A stretch of DNA of 18,932 nt from UBA6448 sp051893155. GTDB lineage: Bacteria; Bacillota_I; Bacilli_A; RF39; UBA660. The translations under genes and the position numbers were made by a program. The notes below the pieces were generated by a model, which made no database searches, was not told the DNA's origin, and worked only from the letters and a program-made list of their open reading frames with translations. Below are positions 1-6,500 of this stretch, piece after piece (the first letter of the stretch is position 1; each line of letters opens with the position of its first letter). The stretch spans positions 1 to 18,932 of the forward strand of contig JBJFGY010000005.1 in NCBI GenBank assembly GCA_051893155.1, written 5' to 3'.

Positions 1-645
1 ATTTATAATATATAATAAATTATTTTTTAGATAATTTACACCATCTTTTGATAAATCTATTGAATGATTTTCAAAATCAATAATTTTTATATCACCATTT
101 TCAAGTATTAAAAAATTATTTGGATGGACATCAATATAATATATTTCATTATCATAAAGCATTTTTATTAAATTTAAAATTTTATATAATAATTCGTAAT
201 ATTTTTTTTCAAAATTTTGATTATTCTTAATACTATGTAAATATTCAAATGCTGTTTGACTATTCTCATATAAATAAATTACTTGGCCAATAACATAATT
301 TTCAATTGTGGCAACTCCAATAGGAAAATCTATTTCTTTAATATTTTTTTGTTTTTGTTGTAATTTATCAATTAAATAATCATCATAGTGTCTACGAAAT
401 GAATATTTCTCAAAATCTCTATAAATTCTAAAAGCATAATCATTCTCTGCAAGATTTTTTATTTTATATAAATATATTCCATCATATTCATCTTTTTGCG
501 TAACAAAAATATTTTTTTCTTTCTTAGTTTCCTTTAAAAGTTCACCAGTAAAATTTTTAAATTCAGTTATAGATGAAAATGAAACATTTACTATATTTGG
601 AAAAACACCACCATAATTATTATTATAACCTCTTACAATTTGCAT
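1..645 (-). CDS. Partial kinase-fold protein (APH/protein-kinase-like), C-terminus beyond window
   Basis: Open frame of 215 codons that starts at ATG 645-643 and is still open at base 1, so the C-terminus is missing. The start is supported by an AAGGAGA ribosome binding site (655-649). The last third carries the signature of the protein-kinase/aminoglycoside-phosphotransferase fold: YYIDVHPNNFLI resembles the catalytic loop (catalytic Asp, with Asn five residues later), and KIIDFE, 13 residues after that Asn, resembles the metal-binding DFG/DFE motif. The N-terminal half shows no motif I recognise. No signal peptide or membrane segment is visible. It lies downstream of the toxin-antitoxin operon and the uvrC remnant on the same strand, with only a weak possible -10 (TATACT, 670-665) of its own. 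The substrate cannot be told: it could phosphorylate a small molecule, an antibiotic or a protein. The fold call is fairly safe, the function open. Confidence 0.7.
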   Translation of the reverse strand, partial: MQIVRGYNNNYGGVFPNIVNVSFSSITEFKNFTGELLKETKKEKNIFVTQKDEYDGIYLYKIKNLAENDYAFRIYRDFEKYSFRRHYDDYLIDKLQQKQKNIKEIDFPIGVATIENYVIGQVIYLYENSQTAFEYLHSIKNNQNFEKKYYELLYKILNLIKMLYDNEIYYIDVHPNNFLILENGDIKIIDFENHSIDLSKDGVNYLKNNLLYIIN

Positions 646-685
646 AAATCTCCTTGTAAAAAGTAGTATATCATAAAATTATTAT

Positions 686-840
686 TTATAGATTATTTTC
701 TAAATATTTTTTTAATTCAATAGCAATATTTTCCGGAATAATTTTATATAATTCCTCTACACTAGCATCTTTAATTTTATTTAGTAATTTTTTTATCTCT
801 AATAATTCAATTATAGCTTATAACAAATTAAAAAATTATA
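686..840 (-). pseudogene. Degenerate copy of the 3' end of uvrC
   Basis: Bases 694-782 align without gaps to the end of the intact uvrC gene (2261-2349), with about six mismatches in 89 bp. After a deletion, 793-832 align again, less well, to uvrC 2434-2472. On the minus strand the first block reads KDASVEELYKIIPENIAIEL followed by KKYLENNL and a stop at 688-686. Intact UvrC ends KDASVEDLSKIIPENIAIEL, KKYLENMN. An in-frame TAA lies further upstream in the remnant and no start codon or ribosome binding site is apparent, so it is not a gene. It lies directly downstream of the toxin-antitoxin operon, which is thus bracketed by two uvrC tails. The low divergence, with most residues conserved, suggests a once-functional tail from the same or a closely related lineage. 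Confidence 0.85.
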
Positions 841-857
841 TAGTATTTACAATATTA

Positions 858-1820
858 TTAATTATCATAAACTTTATTAAAATATTCTTTAATTTGTTCA
901 ACACCAATAATTTCACCTTGTATGGAATTAATCCAGGGATCTTCATCATGTGTTAAATTAATTAACTTTTCAGCTTCAAGTTGGCCATAACTTAAGACAA
1001 CTAATTTGATTATTTTTTTTAATCCATCACATATCTCATAAGTTACTTTGGGAGTTGAAATTGGGCTACGTCCTTTATATTTTTTATAAATACTTTCAAC
1101 AACTGGGCCATATTGCCAAGAATTTATTTCTCTTAAAAAAGCTGGTTTTCCATAAATTTTTAACGTTAATCCTTGAATGTAATATAATAACTTTTGAAGT
1201 TTTAATGGAGTAATATATTCTGCTGCTCCACAATTATCTTTAATACCATATTTTTCACTTACATTATCAATTTGTGTATTATATTCTAATATCAATTGAT
1301 TAGTAACATTTTCAACAGTTTCTATTTCAAAACTTAAATCAATATAATCATTTATATTAAATTCAGCTATCTTATGAAGTTTTAATTTTCTTAAATAATT
1401 AATCTTTTTTAAAAAATTATTAAAATCATCATCAGAAAAATTAGCTTTATTTTTTATTAACAAACTATACATTATATCTGGATCTTCACTAAGTCTAATA
1501 ATTGAATCAACTGATTCTGTTTGTATAGACCCATTTTCAAAACGATGAATAGTTATCTCTCCAACACCAATTGCTAAAGCAAATTCCTTTTGATTCATAT
1601 CATATTTTTTTCTAATATTCTTAATTTCATTAGAAGTTAATAAATTCATTTGTTTTTTATAAATATCATATAGTCTAATATCATTTTCGATTTCCAAATT
1701 TCTATCAAAAATTTCTTCTTTTGTTTCAGGATTAATCATATAATATTCATCAAATTCTATAATTTTACCCTTAACATTTGTTTCAACTCTTCTAGTTTTA
1801 ATATTTTCTCTCTTTTCCAT
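858..1820 (-). CDS. Antitoxin: Xre/MqsA-like HTH fused to Panacea (SocA/DUF4065) domain
   Basis: 320 residues from ATG 1820. A consensus GGAGG lies 7 nt upstream and overlaps the toxin stop codon, so the in-frame Met codons further upstream (1847, 1841) are rejected. Residues about 63-112 form a Cro/C1-type helix-turn-helix (LTSNEIKNIRKKYDMNQKEF, then GVGEITIHRFENG) of the kind found in MqsA/YgiT antitoxins; the N-terminal CxxC zinc ribbon of classical MqsA is absent. Residues about 203-300 match the Panacea/SocA domain (TPLKLQKLLYYIQG, INSWQYGPVV, THDEDPW), which in PanA-type systems is the toxin-neutralising part. It is expected to bind the toxin encoded 10 nt upstream and, through the HTH, to repress the operon at the palindrome at 2177-2194. 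Family roles are established knowledge; the pairing is inferred from the operon. Confidence 0.85.
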   Translation of the reverse strand: MEKRENIKTRRVETNVKGKIIEFDEYYMINPETKEEIFDRNLEIENDIRLYDIYKKQMNLLTSNEIKNIRKKYDMNQKEFALAIGVGEITIHRFENGSIQTESVDSIIRLSEDPDIMYSLLIKNKANFSDDDFNNFLKKINYLRKLKLHKIAEFNINDYIDLSFEIETVENVTNQLILEYNTQIDNVSEKYGIKDNCGAAEYITPLKLQKLLYYIQGLTLKIYGKPAFLREINSWQYGPVVESIYKKYKGRSPISTPKVTYEICDGLKKIIKLVVLSYGQLEAEKLINLTHDEDPWINSIQGEIIGVEQIKEYFNKVYDN

Positions 1821-1830
1821 ATTACGCCTC

Positions 1831-2139
1831 CTATTTTTCATCTTCATGACACGATAATATTTTAATCTGATTATTCTTATATTTTAATTTAGTGTAAAAA
1901 ATCACATTTGGTTTTATCTCTTTTTTAAAGATAAATAATTCTTCCCCCGGAAAGTCTAAATCTGGTTCTGGGCCTTTATATAAATCCTTTTTTTCTAAAC
2001 TAGCAATATAATCTTCAATGTCATATTGAGATAATCCATATTTTCGTTTCGAATTTCTATTTTTGGCGGTCGGCACCATATCATAATTTCCAGATTTCAT
2101 TGATAATTTTATTTTAATTAATATTTCAGATACTTGCAA
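1831..2139 (-). CDS. Type II toxin, MqsR-like (RelE/MqsR fold mRNA interferase)
   Basis: 102 residues, first gene of the operon. The start is TTG 2139-2137: the frame upstream has TGA three bases before it, and a GGTGAT ribosome binding site (2150-2145) is well placed. The C-terminal part (FPGEELFIFKKEIKPNVIFY, then TKLKY, then KILSCHEDEK) resembles the beta-sheet core of MqsR-family toxins, and the length matches MqsR (about 100 residues). These toxins cleave mRNA. The call rests on domain similarity, length and the partner antitoxin. No catalytic residue can be assigned with certainty by eye, and a generic RelE/HigB-type toxin is the alternative. Toxin-before-antitoxin order is also seen in mqsRA. 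The rare TTG start would keep translation of the toxin low relative to the antitoxin, which has ATG and a strong ribosome binding site. Confidence 0.75.
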   Translation of the reverse strand: MQVSEILIKIKLSMKSGNYDMVPTAKNRNSKRKYGLSQYDIEDYIASLEKKDLYKGPEPDLDFPGEELFIFKKEIKPNVIFYTKLKYKNNQIKILSCHEDEK

Positions 2140-2176
2140 TTTTCATCACCAATTATAGTATACAATTATTTTAAAT

Positions 2177-2194
2177 AATTATCAATTGATAATT
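2177..2194. promoter_or_regulatory. Perfect 18-bp palindrome, probable operator of the toxin-antitoxin operon
   Basis: AATTATCAATTGATAATT is its own reverse complement over 18 bp. It lies just downstream of the -10 box at 2205-2210, around +4 to +21 of the expected transcript. A repressor bound here would block initiation or early elongation. The HTH domain of the antitoxin is the natural candidate ligand (inference). A second, imperfect AT-rich dyad lies at 2164-2180. Confidence 0.6.
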
Positions 2195-2204
2195 TATGAA
2201 AACT

Positions 2205-2233
2205 ATAATATATTTAATTATATGTTTTGTCAA
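2205..2233 (-). promoter_or_regulatory. Sigma-A promoter of the toxin-antitoxin operon
   Basis: On the minus strand, -35 TTGACA (2233-2228) and -10 TATTAT (2210-2205) are separated by exactly 17 bp. The promoter lies between the end of uvrC and the toxin, so the pair can be transcribed independently of uvrC. Confidence 0.75.
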
Positions 2234-2252
2234 GCAATATTTAATATTTATT

Positions 2253-4016
2253 TTAATTCATATTTTCTAAATATTTTTTTAATTCAATAGCAATATTTTC
2301 AGGAATTATTTTAGAAAGATCCTCTACACTAGCATCTTTAATTTTATTTATTGAACCAAATTTTTTGAGTAATTCATTAATTCTTTTACTTCCAAGTCCA
2401 TTTACATTAGATAACATGCTTTTAAGTGACCCTTTATCCCTAATAGTTCGATGATAATTTATAACAAAATTATGTACTTCATCTTGAATACGAGTTAAAT
2501 AATTAAATATATCTTTTTTATTTGTTAAATCTATTTCATTTAAAGTATCACCATCAATTAAACACTTAGTTTTATGATTATTATCTTTTTTAAGTCCACA
2601 TACTTTTATATTAAGATTTAAACTAGTTAAAGTTTCTTTACAAGCATTAATTTGATTAATAGCACCATCTACTATAATAAGATTTGGTAATTCAGTTTTT
2701 TCAATTAATGCTCGGTAATATCTTCTGTAAATAACTTCTTTCATCATATGATAATCATCATTTTTTTCAACTGATATTTTATATTTACGATAATCTTTTT
2801 TACTAGGTTTACCATTTTTAAATACAACCATTGCACCTACTGAAAAAGAACCAAATAAATTTGAATTATCAAATGCATCTATTCGATATAAACTATCTAA
2901 ATTTAGTATTTTTCTTAAATTATCATTTGCTTCAAAAATTCTTTTTTCATCATTTTTAAATCTATCTATATCATTTTCTAAAGATATTTTAGCATTTTCT
3001 TTACATAATTTAATTAAGTCTTTTTTATTACCTTTTAAAGGACACACAAAATTTAAATTCAAAAGTTCTGATAATATTTTTATATCTACATTTTCTTCCA
3101 CTAAAACTTCTTTAGGCTTTTCATGATTTAAATAAAATGAATAAATATAAGAAGAAATTTCATCACTTTCATTTTCTATAATATTAATTATATTATTATG
3201 TGAACCTAATAGTTTACCAGATCTTATGAAAAGGATTTGAACTGATAAATAATTATTTATATTATATGATGCTATTACATCTCTATTAACAAAATCATTA
3301 GTTTGAACTTTTTGTTTATCTAAAACATAATTAATATAATCTAGTTCATTTTTAAGTTCTAAGGCTTTTTCAAAATTTAGATTACTAGAAAAGAAATCAA
3401 TTTGCTCCATAATTTTATCAGTTATTATTTTGTCATTTCCTTTAAAAAATGAAAGAATCTCATTTTCCATAGTTTTAATTTTTTCTTCACTTACATTTTT
3501 TTGACAATAGCCAAGACACTCATGAATATGATAAAAAAGACAGACATCTTTAGGCATACCTTCACATTTTTTTAAAGGATATAATCTATTAATTAAATTT
3601 ACTATTCTTCTGGCGGCATAAGCATTAGGATATGGACCAAACAAAGTTTTTTTCATACTTTTATTTACTGAAACATATCTTGATACCTTAAGCATTGGAT
3701 AAGGCTTTGAAATATACTCTATATATGGATAAGTTTTATCATCTTTAAGAAGGATATTATATTTTGGATTATATTTTTTTATTAAATTTATTTCTAAGAT
3801 AAAACTTTCTGTTTCAGTTTTAGTAACTATGTATGTAAAATGATCTACTTCACTAACCATTAAAGCTGTTTTACCAGTTACTGTCCCACGAAAATAAGAA
3901 TGTAAGCGTTTATTTAAATCTTTTGCTTTGCCTACATATATAATTATCCCATTTTTATCAATCATTTGATAAGAACCAGGTTTATGTGGTACTATTTTTA
4001 ATTCTTCTTTAAACAT
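2253..4016 (-). CDS. uvrC: UvrABC system protein C (excinuclease subunit)
   Basis: 587 residues, normal length for UvrC, which makes both incisions in nucleotide excision repair after damage recognition by UvrA/UvrB. Order of domains: GIY-YIG nuclease (about 12-95, with GSYQMIDKNGIIIYVGKAKD); four cysteines in the pattern C-x7-C-x7-C-x3-C (151, 159, 167, 171), matching the iron-sulfur cysteines of the family; UVR motif that contacts UvrB (about 200-232); RNase H-like 5'-incision domain (about 378-520) with Asp383 in IDAFDNSNLFG, Asp450 in LIIVDG and His515 in QDEVHNF; C-terminal helix-hairpin-helix (about 531-587). The start has an AGAGGTGG ribosome binding site. The last 30 codons are repeated in degenerate form at 686-840. 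No convincing terminator follows before the toxin-antitoxin promoter. Confidence 0.97.
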   Translation of the reverse strand: MFKEELKIVPHKPGSYQMIDKNGIIIYVGKAKDLNKRLHSYFRGTVTGKTALMVSEVDHFTYIVTKTETESFILEINLIKKYNPKYNILLKDDKTYPYIEYISKPYPMLKVSRYVSVNKSMKKTLFGPYPNAYAARRIVNLINRLYPLKKCEGMPKDVCLFYHIHECLGYCQKNVSEEKIKTMENEILSFFKGNDKIITDKIMEQIDFFSSNLNFEKALELKNELDYINYVLDKQKVQTNDFVNRDVIASYNINNYLSVQILFIRSGKLLGSHNNIINIIENESDEISSYIYSFYLNHEKPKEVLVEENVDIKILSELLNLNFVCPLKGNKKDLIKLCKENAKISLENDIDRFKNDEKRIFEANDNLRKILNLDSLYRIDAFDNSNLFGSFSVGAMVVFKNGKPSKKDYRKYKISVEKNDDYHMMKEVIYRRYYRALIEKTELPNLIIVDGAINQINACKETLTSLNLNIKVCGLKKDNNHKTKCLIDGDTLNEIDLTNKKDIFNYLTRIQDEVHNFVINYHRTIRDKGSLKSMLSNVNGLGSKRINELLKKFGSINKIKDASVEDLSKIIPENIAIELKKYLENMN

Positions 4017-4031
4017 ACATCCACCTCTTAT

Positions 4032-4067
4032 ATTATACTACATTTTTTTATGAAAATAAGATATAAT
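4032..4067. promoter_or_regulatory. Divergent promoter region between uvrC and the YigZ-like gene
   Basis: A TATAAT lies on the minus strand (4037-4032) 15 bp before the uvrC start, and another on the plus strand (4062-4067) 15 bp before the yigZ-like start. Both are preceded only by poor -35 candidates. The 66-bp gap has room for two short-leader transcripts back to back. Confidence 0.45.
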
Positions 4068-4082
4068 TAAAAAGAGGTTTAT

Positions 4083-4439
4083 ATGTTATTAAATAAATAT
4101 GAATTAACTATTAAAAAATCAAAATTTATTTCTTATCTATATAAAATTAATGATGAAAAAGATGTAAAAGAAATAATTAATAATTTAAAAAAAGAAAATG
4201 CTAAAGCAAAACATTTTCCTTATGCATATATAATAGATAGTAAACAAGGTATATCTGATGATAAAGAACCCCATAATAGTGCGGGAATGCAAATATATAA
4301 TCAATTAATATATCACAACTTAAATAGTCATTTAATTGTTATTGTAAGATACTTTGGCGGGACAAAATTAGGAGCTGGAAATCTTCTTCGAACATATTTA
4401 ACATGTGCTAAAAATGTAATAGAAAATAATATTAATTAA
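4083..4439 (+). CDS. YigZ/IMPACT family protein, N-terminal (UPF0029) domain only
   Basis: 118 residues starting at ATG 4083, with an AAGAGG ribosome binding site. The hallmark stretch of the family is present: a SDDKEP motif, then NSAGMQIYNQL, then VIVRYFGGTKLGAGNLLRTY. Typical bacterial YigZ/YvyE proteins have about 200 residues, with a C-terminal EF-G domain IV-like (DUF1949) half; this protein stops right after the IMPACT domain. No frameshifted remainder is possible, because its 3' end overlaps the convergent oxidoreductase gene by 8 bp. The molecular role of the family is poorly known; eukaryotic IMPACT affects Gcn2 signalling and translation control. The short form may be a natural single-domain variant or a truncation that the neighbouring gene made permanent. 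Confidence 0.88.
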   Translation: MLLNKYELTIKKSKFISYLYKINDEKDVKEIINNLKKENAKAKHFPYAYIIDSKQGISDDKEPHNSAGMQIYNQLIYHNLNSHLIVIVRYFGGTKLGAGNLLRTYLTCAKNVIENNIN

Positions 4440-5877
4440 TTTTATTTGCTAAAATTCTTCCCATTTGTACTCCCGAAGATGATGCCATAATAAGGCCAGT
4501 TGTAAGACCTGCACCATCACCAATAGCATATAAATTTTTAATGTTTGTTTCAAAATTTTTATTAAGTGTAATAACATTACTATAAAATTTAATTTCAGGT
4601 CCATACATTAAATTATCTGGATTAGCAAAACCTGGCACAACTTTATCAACTCTTTTAATCATAGCAATAATATCTGTAACAGTTCGATAACTAAGTCCAA
4701 AGGAAATATCTCCAGCACTAGCATCTTTTAAAGTAGGAACTACACTATTATTTTTTATATCTTTTTCATATGAACGATGACCAGAGGTTAAATCGCCAAA
4801 TCTTTGAACAATTAACTTTCCACCACCAAGCTCATTTAAATTTTTAGCAATATTTCTTCCATATTCTAAAGGTTTATCAAAAGGTGATGTAAAGTGATGG
4901 GATGCAAGTATTGCAAGATTTGTATTATTACTTTTCTTTTCTTTATATGAGTGACCATTTGCAAGAATTATATTTTCATCATATACTTCTGTTGAAACAA
5001 ATCCACTTGGATTTTGACAAAAAGTTCTTACCTTATCACCAAATGGGCCAACTCGTCCAATAAATTTTCCTTCATATAAATATTTATTAATCTTTTCCAT
5101 TACTTTGTCAGAAAGTTCATAACGAATGCCAATATCTACAGAACCACAAGAAGAAGCAATACTATGTTTATCACATAAATCAGATAAAAAATTTGCTCCA
5201 ACTCTTCCTACTGCTAAAACAATATTTTTACCATATATTTCTTCTTTATCTTTCGGTTTAAGACTATTAAATATTTTTACACCTTTACACTCATTATTTT
5301 CGACTATTAGGTCCTCTACAGTAGTATCAAATTTTATATCAATATATTTAAGTAAATAATCTTCAAGTTTAGCAAAAAGTTCATGAGTTTTTTCTGTACC
5401 AATATGTCTTATTGGAAAACTTACTAGTTCTAGTCCATTTTTATAGGACTTTTTTTGTAACCTACTTACTTCTTTTTGATATTTAACACCTTCAAGAGTA
5501 GGATCTGCTCCAAATTTAACATATATTTCATCTGTATAACTAATTATATCTTTTATTACATTAATATCATAATATTTGCGAAAATAGCCACCATCATTAC
5601 CACCTAAATAAATCTCACCTTTTTTACCGGTATTAGATAAATGATAAGAATTTAGTTTTCCATCAGAAAATGCACCAGCGCCAGAAAAACCCGAAGTAAT
5701 ATTACAATAAGGTTTACAATGAATGCATTTTCCATTTAAAGCTAAAGGGCAAACTCTTTTTTTTATACTTTTACCTTGCTCAATTAATAATATTTTTTTA
5801 TTCTTAGTTTTTTGAATTAACTCATATGCAGTCATTATTCCCGAAGGACCTGCACCAATAATTATAACATCATACAT
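4432..5877 (-). CDS. FAD-dependent dehydrogenase, COG2509 type
   Basis: 481 residues, close to the usual length of the COG2509 NAD(P)/FAD oxidoreductases. It has an N-terminal dinucleotide-binding Rossmann motif (VIIIGAGPSG, 4-13, with the acidic end of strand 2 at LIEQG) and the family signature GFSGAGAFSDGKL (63-75). It also has four clustered cysteines (43, 51, 54, 58), which suggest a metal or iron-sulfur site or a redox-active pair. The C-terminal FAD motif is NLYAIGDGAGLTTGL. The protein is cytoplasmic: no signal peptide is visible. The substrate is unknown in this family. The start ATG 5877 follows a GGTGG ribosome binding site. It overlaps the convergent YigZ-like gene tail to tail by 8 bp. 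It follows the terminator of the DUF6512-like gene, so it probably has its own promoter, which I could not pinpoint. Confidence 0.9.
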   Translation of the reverse strand: MYDVIIIGAGPSGIMTAYELIQKTKNKKILLIEQGKSIKKRVCPLALNGKCIHCKPYCNITSGFSGAGAFSDGKLNSYHLSNTGKKGEIYLGGNDGGYFRKYYDINVIKDIISYTDEIYVKFGADPTLEGVKYQKEVSRLQKKSYKNGLELVSFPIRHIGTEKTHELFAKLEDYLLKYIDIKFDTTVEDLIVENNECKGVKIFNSLKPKDKEEIYGKNIVLAVGRVGANFLSDLCDKHSIASSCGSVDIGIRYELSDKVMEKINKYLYEGKFIGRVGPFGDKVRTFCQNPSGFVSTEVYDENIILANGHSYKEKKSNNTNLAILASHHFTSPFDKPLEYGRNIAKNLNELGGGKLIVQRFGDLTSGHRSYEKDIKNNSVVPTLKDASAGDISFGLSYRTVTDIIAMIKRVDKVVPGFANPDNLMYGPEIKFYSNVITLNKNFETNIKNLYAIGDGAGLTTGLIMASSSGVQMGRILANKIN

Positions 5878-5917
5878 ATTTTACCACCATATCTATATTA
5901 TCAAAAAAAAATAAAAA

Positions 5918-5937
5918 AGACTAGAAAAACCTAGTCT
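5918..5937 (-). terminator. Rho-independent terminator of the glmS operon, overlapping a stop codon
   Basis: A perfect 7-bp stem (AGACTAG/CTAGTCT) with a 6-nt loop is followed on the minus strand by TTTTT and more T. The TAG stop of the DUF6512-like gene (5933-5931) lies in the ascending arm. Confidence 0.85.
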
Positions 5938-6461
5938 AAATTTTCTGAATGTCCTTTAATACCATATTTTTTAGTAATAGGATCTAAAAATAATTCATTT
6001 TTTATTGGCATTATAGTAAGAAGTAAATAAAAGCCAAATATAATAAATAATAGTATTGCGCCAATATAAGACCAAATAAATAAGCACTCTAAATTATTAA
6101 TAAAATAGTAAAATATACCAATACTACATGCTATGGCAATATAAAATATCATAATATCAATAATTAATATGCTTTTTTTAGTAATTAATTTGTAACTATA
6201 AAATAGAAATGGAATAATTATAATTACCGCCAGTAAACTTATTGATTTAGCAACAAAATAATTTGAACTTATTCCATAAACAAAACCATCATATAATCCC
6301 CATAAAAACATTGGAGTAAGAGCAATTTTAATATGTTCCCAGGTACTTTCATTTACTGCAGCAAATAAAGAAACTACTTTATTATGATTTGACCACTCAT
6401 AAGCAAAATGTAAAAGCGTACCAATAATACTTATAACTAAAAAACTAATTAAAAATTCCAT
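5931..6461 (-). CDS. Multipass membrane protein, DUF6512-like
   Basis: 176 residues, very hydrophobic, with about five predicted membrane helices (near 2-20, 45-60, 68-90, 97-120 and 128-152). The segment VNESTWEHIKIALTPMFLW after the first helix and the C-terminal DPITKKYGIKGH resemble the DUF6512 family of Bacillota membrane proteins, whose function is unknown. The AGGAGG ribosome binding site is only 3 nt from the ATG, which is tight. It lies 39 bp downstream of glmS with no terminator between them and has its own terminator, so it is the second gene of the glmS transcript and would share its glucosamine-6-phosphate control. Whether its job concerns amino sugars or the envelope cannot be told from the sequence. 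Confidence 0.75.
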   Translation of the reverse strand: MEFLISFLVISIIGTLLHFAYEWSNHNKVVSLFAAVNESTWEHIKIALTPMFLWGLYDGFVYGISSNYFVAKSISLLAVIIIIPFLFYSYKLITKKSILIIDIMIFYIAIACSIGIFYYFINNLECLFIWSYIGAILLFIIFGFYLLLTIMPIKNELFLDPITKKYGIKGHSENLD

Positions 6462-6500
6462 AATCCTCCTATTCTAAAAAAATATTTTATATATTAAATA

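Noticed and set aside
1821..1847. Longer antitoxin start with nine extra residues
   Set aside because: The extension overlaps the toxin end and lacks a ribosome binding site, whereas GGAGG precedes ATG 1820.
5126..5359. Plus-strand open frame of 77 codons
   Set aside because: It lies wholly inside the FAD dehydrogenase gene on the other strand, has no ribosome binding site, and no recognisable protein motif.
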